From Lingula anatina (lineage: Eukaryota > Brachiopoda > Lingulata > Lingulida > Lingulidae), in contig NW_019773765.1 in NCBI RefSeq assembly GCF_001039355.2, positions 1-51,576 on the forward strand: a DNA stretch of 51,576 bases, written 5' to 3'. Under the pieces are notes generated by a model. That model ran no database searches. It worked only from the letters and a program-made list of their open reading frames with translations, and had not been told where the DNA came from. A program made the translations under genes and the position numbers. Below, one piece after another: positions 22,930-33,418 of this stretch (the stretch's first letter is position 1; the number at the start of each line of letters is the position of its first letter).

Positions 22930-23513
22930 GGGGGGGGGGGGGGGGGGGGGGGGNNNNNNNNNNNNNNNNNNNNNNNNNNNNNNNNNNNNNNNNNNNNNNN
23001 NNNNNNNNNNNNNNNNNNNNNNNNNNNNNNNNNNNNNNNNNNNNNNNNNNNNNNNNNNNNNNNNNNNNNNNNNNNNNNNNNNNNNNNNNNNNNNNNNNNN
23101 NNNNNNNNNNNNNNNNNNNNNNNNNNNNNNNNNNNNNNNNNNNNNNNNNNNNNNNNNNNNNNNNNNNNNNNNNNNNNNNNNNNNNNNNNNNNNNNNNNNN
23201 NNNNNNNNNNNNNNNNNNNNNNNNNNNNNNNNNNNNNNNNNNNNNNNNNNNNNNNNNNNNNNNNNNNNNNNNNNNNNNNNNNNNNNNNNNNNNNNNNNNN
23301 NNNNNNNNNNNNNNNNNNNNNNNNNNNNNNNNNNNNNNNNNNNNNNNNNNNNNNNNNNNNNNNNNNNNNNNNNNNNNNNNNNNNNNNNNNNNNNNNNNNN
23401 NNNNNNNNNNNNNNNNNNNNNNNNNNNNNNNNNNNNNNNNNNNNNNNNNNNNNNNNNNNNNNNNNNNNNNNNNNNNNNNNNNNNNNNNNNNNNNNNNNNN
23501 NNGGGGGGGGGGG
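22930..23513. other. Assembly gap (549 N) flanked by poly-G
   Basis: N from 22954 to 23502, with 24 G before and 11 G after. The poly-G borders probably caused the sequencing failure. Open frames spanning the N run are meaningless. Confidence 0.99.
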
Positions 23514-23599
23514 CGAGAGGGACTAACAAGTCATCATCAAGACTGAGGTAATTACCTGTTCTACTTTACCTGAACAGGCAATTCAGTTGTGACCAAGTC

Positions 23600-23683
23600 T
23601 GTCAGAGTGAACAGACGAAACAGTCAACAGGTAGGCCTAAACCAAATTTCAGGATCTATCATAAATGAAAACTTTCTGACTAT
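23600..23683. repeat. Right inverted-repeat arm of the Penelope-like element
   Basis: Inverse partner of 22386-22463, beginning TGTCAGAGTGAACAG and ending CTTTCTGACTAT, with a 6-base insertion relative to the left arm. Penelope-like elements often carry such LTR-like (pLTR) sequences in inverted orientation. Confidence 0.9.
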
Positions 23684-26600
23684 GTGCATTAAAAGTAGAT
23701 GTGAAAAAAGAACTCTGAAACCGATAGCACATAGGCTTACAAGGGGGTAGACCTACATGTATGTATGTATGTATGTATTTAATATTTAATAAATTACATG
23801 TATACTTGTTGAAGAGAAGCGGGGCGACGTTTGTTTGTTTGTTGGGGGTGGGTCACATAAAAAGTAACTTGCTGTTTTCCGGCCCGCCCCCCTCATGTGC
23901 TCTATGACCAGTCCCTTATATAAATCATAGAGGCTAACTTGTGAGCGTGTAGGCCTACCTATATTTAGTAGTACACCGGGCCATATAGGCTTATAGCTAC
24001 ACTATACTGTATAGTCAAGGCTTGAATCTTTTGAAGCTTGTATGTACAATATTTGCCGATGTTTGTGATGATTGACCTTAATGTTTCATTAGTCATAAGT
24101 CTAAGGATTTCTCCCAAGTGATGTTTCCTTAAAAATTAAGGAGTCAATTGTTGCTTCTGCGATGAATAGAAATTCGACCACACCTTTACATAGGTTTGAC
24201 AAAGATTTGTGAAATGTTCTTCATCTTCCTCATAAAAAATTGCTCCCTGATATCCGCATGATCTGACAAATTTTTGGGATCAATATCACACGTAGGCCCT
24301 ACATCATTGGCTTAGCTCTAAAGGCTAGGGTTCTACTTTTTGTGAAACGAAAGCTTAGATTTCTGAAAATAACGATCTTGAAAGTTATTTTTGTCCAAAT
24401 ACCCCTTGCTTATGACCGATTATCTAGCTTCAAATACATGCAGGCCCAGCAGCTTGCACCCAAATCACAAATATAACAATAAAAAATTTTTTTAAAAAAT
24501 AAATAAAATTTAAAAAAAAACGCCAAAACTCACCCGCTGGCTAAGGGCTAGAAGTTGAAATTCCTACTTAGTTCAGCCCATCACATGGTAATACATTGTA
24601 TTATCTCAAACTTGGCCCTCAGATACCAACCAAACCTAGTAACCGACCGGCTCAGTTACTACAGTATATAATGCATAATCTCACTCCCCGGGTTTTATCT
24701 GATAAAGGGTCGTTATGAAAGGAAAAAAAACTTGTCGGGGCCAACCCCGCTCCCCGTCCTTTTACGATTTATGCTTAGGCCTACCTCGGTTTTATATCAA
24801 ATACGTTCCAGTTACTAGACTACTCTTTTAAATTTCTATCAAATGCACGTAAATAGTTTACTCCCTAATTCAATCCACTCATCTTGAGCAGAGCGTGTCA
24901 GATAAAAGATAATTGTTTCTTTAATTTTAGTGACGATGGATGTGAATCAAAAAAGCAAAAATAACCAACATTTGAAGTAGACCATCTTACATTAGCTGCA
25001 TTTGGATGCTACAAAAGAGTACAAACTGTTGAAATGATTGCTTGAATGTTCGCCAAGAATTCTTGTTCCCAAGAGAGCTATTCAAAACGCATTTTGCTTG
25101 TATACTTTCTAATTGTACGACACGCAAGGAAAGCGTAATGATATTGATGATGAGAATTCAGGATAACACTTTTTAAAAGAAGGGAAGGCAGAATGGAAAA
25201 AAAAACTCTCCTCGCCTACCTTGGCATTTTTGCGTGCCAGTGAAAACAAACAATAAAAATACAATAGAATTGAAAGAAAAAATGCGGGAATTCAAAGATC
25301 TGAATCATGTTCCCTGTGCTTTGCCTTCCTGCGTGTGCCTTTAGAATGAAAACATGATTTCTCCATCTGAGAGTTTGAAATTATTGGTAAATGCAGGGAT
25401 GACTCTCTTAAAAGATCATCCACAGGACCTTGAAGTACATACTTAAATCTTTTACCAGAGGTGCAAAACTATACGTGTGTTACAATAGATTTAAAGTCCC
25501 ATTACTTTTTATTTAAGAGTTGCGCTTTTGATAAAAAGAAAATCCAAATCGTCATTTTTTAAAATATTAAAATATAGATTATATGACTTATGTTGGTGCC
25601 TCTATCCGTAGTATTAACGAGATTTTTGCTGAGAATGAGCAACCCAATGAAATACCCGAATGATAATATATGTGGACGAAACCAGAATGAAGGAGGGGTT
25701 TCCCATTTTCTAAAACAAAACAACACAATATAGACCCCCCCCCCTCCGTCCCCGTAATGTAAATTGTAGATTACTTCGGGAAATGTGAACTAAAAAGGAT
25801 GTCCGCAATTATCTGAAAACAAAAAACAATTTATTATATTGCCTTCAAGACACGCACTTGTCATGAATACACTGAGCTTGAATTGCGATGCATGCCAACT
25901 CCTTCATTTCAAATCACCATCCTCCTAACGGTCCGGTTAGCCAGCATATATATATTATACATATATATGGAATTTTGATTATGTACAGTGAATGAAGAAG
26001 AATGTACGCATCGGGTCTGAAACTCTGATTAGTTCTAAAAGAAATAAAAGAAGTCCTTTTGTAGCTATACAAACCCCATCAGTCCGGGGGTATCTGATTC
26101 AAGAGTCCTGTCACACTGTTCAATATTTGGCATATTTTGGACAGTCAAATTATAAATAAGTCACTAATTACTAAAATGTTAACTCAGTGACTCCATTTTA
26201 ATGGGCACGGCCCGTACAGAGACCTCTTCGACGTCGTAAAATATTGGGCATTCTGATTGAGCTCTGAATAATATTAAGATTATCACGACTTAAGCATAAC
26301 AGATCACCGTAAAAGTTGGAAGAAATGCTGCAAATGAAAAATATATGTATATTTGATAGATCCCAAGAGAACGCAACACAAAAACGCAAAGCAGTGCTTG
26401 TGGTTTGAAAAGGGAAAGATTACACTGTATTCTGTTCCCCAGTGATCCAATCGTACCGGTAGCTAAAACGAAGAAGATCTATTGTTACAGAACATATCAC
26501 TTAGATCAAATGGATTTTATATAAAGAAAGGGAGCGAGTTCCGGAAATTAAATTATTCCCGTTCCAAAGATTGTGTGCTGAAAAGGTCATAAAGATGAGG

Positions 26601-29035
26601 ATATAATATTATACGTGTATATATACATTTTGAGCATTGTAAATAACTATTTAGGAATTAAGCAATGAACAACTTTTATTATTATAATTAATTTTATTGT
26701 TGTTGTTGTTGCTATTATTGTTGTTGTGATTTGAAGTTAGAATTGCTAAGATAATAGAATACAAGGAAAAGGATAGCATTAGAAATAAGGGTACACAAGG
26801 TGCACTTGTTAGAACTAAAGCAAAGTGAATAGAAGAGGGTGGACCCCCGCCCCCCACTTCTCTCCTTTCAAAAAAAAAAAAAAATGGCGGGGTTCATTAA
26901 TCATTAAGACAGCCCAGGGGGGGGGGGGGGGCAGAGACCGACATCTTCAAAACTTAGCCTATAGCATTAGCCATTGCAGGTAAAAAATTAATGACGACTT
27001 TTTCTACCCTGCCATTTTGTTCTTGTCATTCTGCTGTGCACCACAGATTTAATGGGTATTCAATGTGCCCACAGCCTTTTCTGTTGTCAAGTCACGTAAT
27101 TCATAAAAAAGTCATTGCTTATTACTAACCAAAACGTTGTGCTCGGCCGGTGTTTAGCTCACTAATATGTTTCCCTTAAAACTCACTCTGAATCTTGAAT
27201 ACAGATGTCAAATTAATAATTTCTTGCATGCATGGTGGAACAAGACACTGGTGAACTTGATTAGAGGGACTGTAACTACAGTAGAAAAAATAGAGACTTG
27301 ACGTCGAATATGGAGATAGGAGATTTCAACTGTTAGATCACGTGGAATAATTTTATCAATTCAATCACTGTTCAATGCTCAAGCAGAACAGGCTTCTCTG
27401 TATACAAGCGTACCAGCTGCCTTCAGTTTTCATGCCAAAAGTGTCGGTATATCTGGCGGTCACTTTCAGTCCGTACATGTGCCGTTATATATAGATATAA
27501 ATCTAGGCACTATCGAACGACGGCAATTTTTTGTCGGCACTCGTGCCTGCCTCACAGAATAACAAGACTCGCTTTAGGTCTGGGAGCAGAAGATTGGTGT
27601 TCGCGCTGTGTACATAGTCACACACGCAAGTGCATGTGTGTAGCCGCTATACATTAGTTGCAAGATGTTTTAAATGCCGACTGTCAATTCTTTTCCGTCT
27701 TTTCAAATACTGTATTTTCAATTATGAGGCAAGTTTGGTTCTTCCGCTTCGCCTCTGGTGGCGCATGGTTAAAATAAGGCTAAGAGAACTCCAGATATTT
27801 TAAACTAGATAATTAGGAGCCTTCTTATTTAATAATAAAATCAAACTGATATTCGACACTTAGCCAAGTAAGAGCATAAATTTCACATTTAATGACTAGT
27901 CTGCCCCTGATATAATTTTCAAACGCAACCGGTGGGAAAACCATTAGTATTCCATGTTTTATCGAATATTTTGGGAAAACCTTGTAGCGTGAAAGATAGT
28001 GCACATATCTGAAAATGGTGGGTTAATTGAAACCTGGTGTTAATTCATTAATCTATTAGCGGCGGCACGCACCAGACATGATTCAAATAGAACCAGATCT
28101 CTACTGCAAACGGGCCAGTAGCCACAGAGACTGGAGCAAACAAGCACGGTAAGATACAAACAGTCTTAACACTTAATTAGATCATCAAATGGTAAATGGC
28201 AGTTGTATTAAATATACATGTGATTGATGCAGCTACAGACATTTACGTCATATTTATTTCAATTTGCCAGAGTGGGCAGGGACAATCCAATCTCTTAGAT
28301 ACTAGTCTGCCTCCGCTTCACGTATATTTTTTAATCATTTATTTATTTGTTTTATTTATCTTGCCTACTTATACTAAGATTCCGAAATGCAATCAAAGAT
28401 CTTACTTGGCGTGTCCAAGGGATGACCGAGTTGATTACAAAAAGATAAAGCAATGAGGAATGCTTTTCTGCACAGATCAGTCAGTCATTAAGTAATATAA
28501 TCATTCACTTCCCGTCGATTAAATAAATTGATTTTCTTGTCATCTCTTCTAGTTGCACTAGCCTCTTTCCCCTTGGCTTGTGGTTTATGTCGATCAAGTA
28601 GATAGACATGTTCTACTTTGGCATTTCAAGTGTGATTAGAAAGTACTAATCAGACTAATCACTGTCTGTTACAGGCCAGTTAAACACTACCTTCTTTTTT
28701 ATCTTTTTCCGACCCGATTGATGAAGGTACTTTGTTTGTCCTCAGGAATTCCGCGATTGCATACTGTGCTTGCCACACAACCACACAACAGAACATACAT
28801 GTTGACTTTGCTTCAGTTGCCTCATCACCATTCTCTTTAAATCGATATGATTTCACAATCCACTGGATTTTGAATAATTCTTTTGCTCATCACCGATGTC
28901 ATTTCATGATTTCTTGTCTCCGCTGGTTCACCGGGGTTGCCCTCGACGTACGAATAATGTACGAATAATAATTTCTTCTGTTCACGCGGTTTATTCTATT
29001 TATGCACAAGTTTTATAAATTGTTTTATGCAATAT

Positions 29036-29059
29036 CTCTGTCACAGTAGAGTGACAGAG
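29036..29059. repeat. Perfect 9-bp hairpin
   Basis: CTCTGTCAC-AGTAGA-GTGACAGAG forms a perfect stem with a 6-base loop. It is an isolated structure with no known role. Confidence 0.6.
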
Positions 29060-29108
29060 TTCCTAATTTAGCTAAAAAGCAGTGGCATACGTAAGCAAAG
29101 GGTCCTCA

Positions 29109-29110
29109 CC

Positions 29111-29141
<31 letters not shown>

Positions 29142-29144
29142 ACA
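29109..29144. repeat. Poly-C followed by (CA)n
   Basis: A run of about 19 C runs directly into a CA dinucleotide repeat. Confidence 0.95.
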
Positions 29145-31016
29145 CTTTGGTAGACTGAGATCCGCAATCTACATGTTCTACGTAAATTTAATGAAAACAT
29201 ACAACCCCATCCAACCGTCGGAAACGTAGGCGCTTTCATTTTTCTAGAGCACTTAAACGTGCTTTAATAATAACGGTTAACAGCCTCGCAGCCGTCTACT
29301 ACATGTTCATCTGTCTCTTAATTTCTGTAAACGCGTTACTAGACGAAAAGACATAAACCATGACTCTTTAGCACAAATAACCAAGTACCGCATGTAAAAA
29401 AAAACAATAAAAAGTAAGTCTTACTTTAAACTGTTCAATAGCTCTAATCAACTCAAAATTCAGTGGAAAAAAGCCCCGTCCTCTAACTATCGGCGAGAAA
29501 GAGGACAGAGACACCATCAAGATAGTCTCACGAAGTTTTAATTACATTGTAGGCTGCTTTTGTGCCCAAGGCGAATAAAATTAGCGGTCGTTAAAAATGC
29601 TATTAACTGGGTCTTGTGTCCATGTTTACAGTGTTATCACTGACAGCTAGGGTAGATTACATCGGTTTTATACTGGGGGTACATCACTGTACACATTACA
29701 AACGGGAGGAAAAAACAGGTGTGAGAAAAAGTTTGGACTGGGAATATGAATTAATCCGATGTACAGTATGACGGCAGAACAATATGGCATTTGCGCTGAT
29801 GTAGAGTTAGATTGCACATTTGATATTAACAGGTGACCATGGATACGTAAATTAAACAGTTATTAAATAGCATGCTTGTGTGAACACATACTCTAATGAA
29901 TAAAGACAAAAGCTTAGGATAGTGTCAACCAGTTACATTATGGTTTTCTAAATATTTTATGCCGTAAAGGGTTGTTTTTAGTTTTAAAAATCCAGTACTC
30001 TTGCCTATTGTGTGTTGTTAATGTCAACACGTTCCAGCATTTTTTTTCAATTTTTCATGTCAGTAATCTTGAAAAAAAAACAACAACGAGAAATAGATTA
30101 GACGTTCCTCTAGTTAAGAACAGGAATAAATGAAGGCATCATCTTAATTTCGAAATCAACCACTTTACATAACATAAGTTGTGCTCATTAGTTAACGGGT
30201 TTATAAGTATTTCATTAAATACCTCAAGTTTCAAATAAAAAAACAACAAACTTTCCTGTTTCTTTTAATCGTGAAACAACAGAACACATTTAAGTCAATT
30301 TCCTCGCACAAAAGCAAGTAATTACTGTTCCAATTTGGTGGTCCATTAGTGAGCTATTTTCACTCGTTTGCAGGAGGACGTTTGTTTGTGAAGGTGGTCC
30401 TAAAAATGGCCCTAATATTTACTTAGCCTTTCTACCATTCTTTTTTCAGGCATCGACCACAGCTGGTATTCGTAAATACACATGCGGCTAATAGTCTATC
30501 CTTATGATAATTCTAGAGCCTGGTCTTTCGCCTACTTCTAAATAATCCTCTACGTATAGGGTGTTCGAAAATGAGATCTAGCAGCTTTATCGCCCTTGGG
30601 TCGGTCTGTCGGTGTTGATGCCAAGAAAAATTGATCGACTGTTTGAATAGGTGATATTGTTGTGCGATATCCTTAGTACTTAGATTTGCAATTATGACAA
30701 AAATTGGCATGTCTTGTCTCGGCAAATTGATGCAAAACACGACCCTTGCAAAAAAGAGGAATCTAATTTGTAGACATCCTGGCTTACATCAAGTTTAAAC
30801 AGTAATTTGTGGTGGCCTAATACGAATGTCTAATACAAGTCGTAACTGCGCTTTGAATTCGTAGTGAGGTTAAAGTGAAAGTTCACGAAATAGGTAGGTC
30901 CATCAAATGTTTTTGTGCATGCATGATTTGCATATCATGCAGAAGCCTGATTGGTGTTTTACCCGAATATGTACAACGTGCTGCTTTCTAATCCACTCTC
31001 GTTTTTCATTTTGCAG

Positions 31017-31145
31017 GATCCGGCCAAGATGCAGGTAATGTCAAGGGATACGTCTAGTTGCTGCATGTCGCTGACTGACACCGAGTTAGTCCCCTGTGTT
31101 TAACAGGCAGTGGCAGACGACACTGATATAGTAATTGACTCCAAG
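31017..31145 (+). other. Candidate 5' UTR exon(s) of the LRR gene
   Basis: A pyrimidine-rich acceptor (TTTTGCAG) ends at 31016 and a CCAAG|GTAAGT donor follows at 31146. The segment may itself be split, because GTAATG at 31035 and TAACAG ending at 31106 could bound a 72-base intron. The next good acceptor is at 32259, 40 bases before the LRR start codon. This assignment rests only on splice signals. Confidence 0.3.
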
Positions 31146-32299
31146 GTAAGTGTCTTCAATATTTTAATCAGCGTTTACTTGCGGTAAAAATCCTGAAAAG
31201 TAATAGGCAAAAGAATGACGGAAGAAGAAGAAAGAAAAAGTAATGAACTATCGATTTAATTCTATTTACCGCACGCAAACCGTTTCTACCATACAATTTT
31301 TAACTGATGCCAGATTTCCAGTTATTAAAGTACAGATCCCCAGCTCTTTGATCTTGGATGAAAAGTGCACTGAAACTTGGTTAAAACCACCAAATAGAAG
31401 CAAATATATCGAGACATTTCCATTAAAGATGCCACTGGACACGTTTATTAATCAATAAAATTGATCTAAATCATTGTATTCAGTTTCTATTTGTCAGCAA
31501 AAGAATTCCTTGGAATATTATCTTTCCATTATCAACTACCACTTCATTTAAGGCACTACCATTTGCCCTACTATTTCTGAACTAGCCATTACGTTGCGTG
31601 GCTTTTTAATTTAATACTGAACACGTAGAAATGGGACCCAGACTCAACAGTGCTTCAGAGGAAATAGAGAGGACTGGGCTTACAAGCGATTTCGTACTGC
31701 TGGGCATCATAGACGATACGTTGTTTGTTCATCGGTTGCTATCATTCCGAGTTTTGCCTCGTGTTAAGTGGATCAATCAAGCAAATTACTGAGCGGATAT
31801 TTCGGGAGTATTTGGCAAATTCTACAGTAAAACCGTGCGGTTGGCATTTGAAAAAGCGGGAACAGTAAAACATCTGCGATATATGAGACAAGGTTTGTTG
31901 ATGTAAAATCATCTAAGGCTGGTTGAATAGTAAAATAGATAGCTGTTATTTACTGCTGCAAAAATATGTACCATTATTCTGGGTGTTTTTCAGTTGGTAT
32001 AATGTTTATTGATTACATTTTAACATAATTTTATAAGTTATGTTTTGATTGGACCTAGCCAAGGCACACAATAATCTGTCAATAATCGGCTTCAGTGTCC
32101 CCTTTAAAAGAGATCGCGCACCTTGAGGTTTTGAAAAACTTGACGCGTTTAAAGCGCGTTGTAAAGACTGAGGTAGGCAAAATTTTCACATGGAATTTCT
32201 GTCGAAGAATGTCAAACTGTTTTAAACAGGACTGCATGTAATTTTTTTTTACCTTTCAGCACTGCATAAATCCAGGGCGAAACCTGAATACATTGGATT

Positions 32300-33418
32300 A
32301 TGGATTTCAGGCTGGGAAACATGACACTTATTCCATTGGCCTTTTTGATGTCCGTTATGTTAAAAAATTGTATTGGTCAAGGGTATGAACCATCCTGCCC
32401 CGTAACCGAGACCCCCGACCAGACCACGGAAATCTGTTTCTGCATTCCCGAAAGCGGCGAAATATTCAAGTGGGATATAGACTGTAACTTCAGGGGATAT
32501 GGACCAAATATGCCTAACTTTCTACAAACTGATGATGTTATTGGAAAACTTGACTTCAGGTACAACTCAATCAACCACATTCAAAGTTATGCATTTCGGA
32601 ACATCCCGGGTTTACGAGAATTGAACTTGGCCGAGCAGCATCCAGTTGGTAATGTTAGCACGCTCACCGTTGCTCCCGGGGCGTTTCATGGCCTGATTAA
32701 TCTAGAGAGTTTAACGCTGATAAGAAACAGGATAGAAAACACCACACAGGTGATCAACCCGAGTACAGTAGACGGATTAAAAAATCTGAAAGAACTATAT
32801 TTCTTCGATAATGAAATCAAGAAAATAGGAGCTTTGGCATTCGCAGGCTTAGTCAACCTTGAGGTGTTAAATCTGAATTATAATTACATTGCCTCGATTC
32901 ACGTAAATGCATTCGTGGGGTTGAACCGATTGAAAAAGCTGTTTCTTACCCGTAACAAGTTAACACGCGTTGATCCAGGTGTTTTCTCCAGTGTGACAAC
33001 GTTAAGGCAACTGTTTCTAAACGAGAACCAAATTACAGAAGTTGCCCCCAAAGCCTTCAATGGGCTCCGGAATCTTACTGATTTAAGGCTGAATAAGAAC
33101 AAGTTGCAGAGTCTGGATAATATGGTTATCGTTGGACTCGATAAGAGGGAGGTATTTTTGCACATCGGAAGGAATCCCCTACACTGCGACTGCGAGCTTA
33201 AATGGCTTCGATCTTTAGAAATAACACCCTCGGGAAGCTGCGGTACCCCTAAAGAACTTCGTGGGGAATCGGTAGTTTCTTTCCCAACTGAAGATTGTGG
33301 ACGCGTCACAGCGGAGTCCTCGTGTATAGATGATTGCCCATCTAACTCGGGGAATAAGAACGATGCATTTATCTGTGCTTTATTTTCCCTCGCTATTGCT
33401 ATCGCAGTGCCTTTGTGA
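32300..33418 (+). CDS. Secreted leucine-rich-repeat protein, probably GPI-anchored
   Basis: A single uninterrupted 372-aa frame. An N-terminal signal peptide covers about residues 8-27; the in-frame ATG at 32321 (M8) gives the more usual signal, so the true start may be there. An LRRNT-like cysteine cap lies at about 33-70. About eight to nine LRRs of the L-x-x-L-x-L-x-x-N-x-I type follow at 75-290. An LRRCT cap with the N-P-L-H-C-D-C-E-L-K-W-L signature and later cysteines lies at about 290-345. A short S/N/G-rich spacer then leads to a hydrophobic C-terminus (about 356-372) with no cytoplasmic tail, the pattern of a GPI-attachment signal. N-glycosylation sites (N-V-S, N-T-T, N-L-T) are present. 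Exact orthology is not recognised. Cap-and-repeat architecture resembles Slit/LRRC-type ectodomains and lamprey VLR proteins. A T-rich acceptor at 32259 implies a spliced 5' UTR. Confidence 0.9.
   Translation: MDFRLGNMTLIPLAFLMSVMLKNCIGQGYEPSCPVTETPDQTTEICFCIPESGEIFKWDIDCNFRGYGPNMPNFLQTDDVIGKLDFRYNSINHIQSYAFRNIPGLRELNLAEQHPVGNVSTLTVAPGAFHGLINLESLTLIRNRIENTTQVINPSTVDGLKNLKELYFFDNEIKKIGALAFAGLVNLEVLNLNYNYIASIHVNAFVGLNRLKKLFLTRNKLTRVDPGVFSSVTTLRQLFLNENQITEVAPKAFNGLRNLTDLRLNKNKLQSLDNMVIVGLDKREVFLHIGRNPLHCDCELKWLRSLEITPSGSCGTPKELRGESVVSFPTEDCGRVTAESSCIDDCPSNSGNKNDAFICALFSLAIAIAVPL

Larger units (their letters stand above)
23684..31016. other. Gene-free intergenic region
   Basis: No ORF, splice-linked exon series or RNA gene could be supported over 7.3 kb. 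It holds short repeats: (ATGT)n at 23755-23779, an A-rich stretch near 24480-24520, poly-C at 25735-25744, a TTG-rich tract near 26697-26727, poly-A and a G15 tract at 26867-26931, and a C19-(CA)n tract at 29109-29144. The open frames present have no recognisable domain. Distant regulatory elements of the LRR gene could lie here but cannot be seen directly. Confidence 0.5.

Noticed and set aside
22756-23551. Long open frames across the 549-N gap on both strands
   Set aside because: They are open only because N codons are read as unknown residues; the flanks are poly-G and retroelement sequence.
28196-28456. 86-codon frame with hydrophobic stretch in the intergenic block
   Set aside because: No signal peptide, domain or splice context is convincing, and the composition looks random AT-rich.
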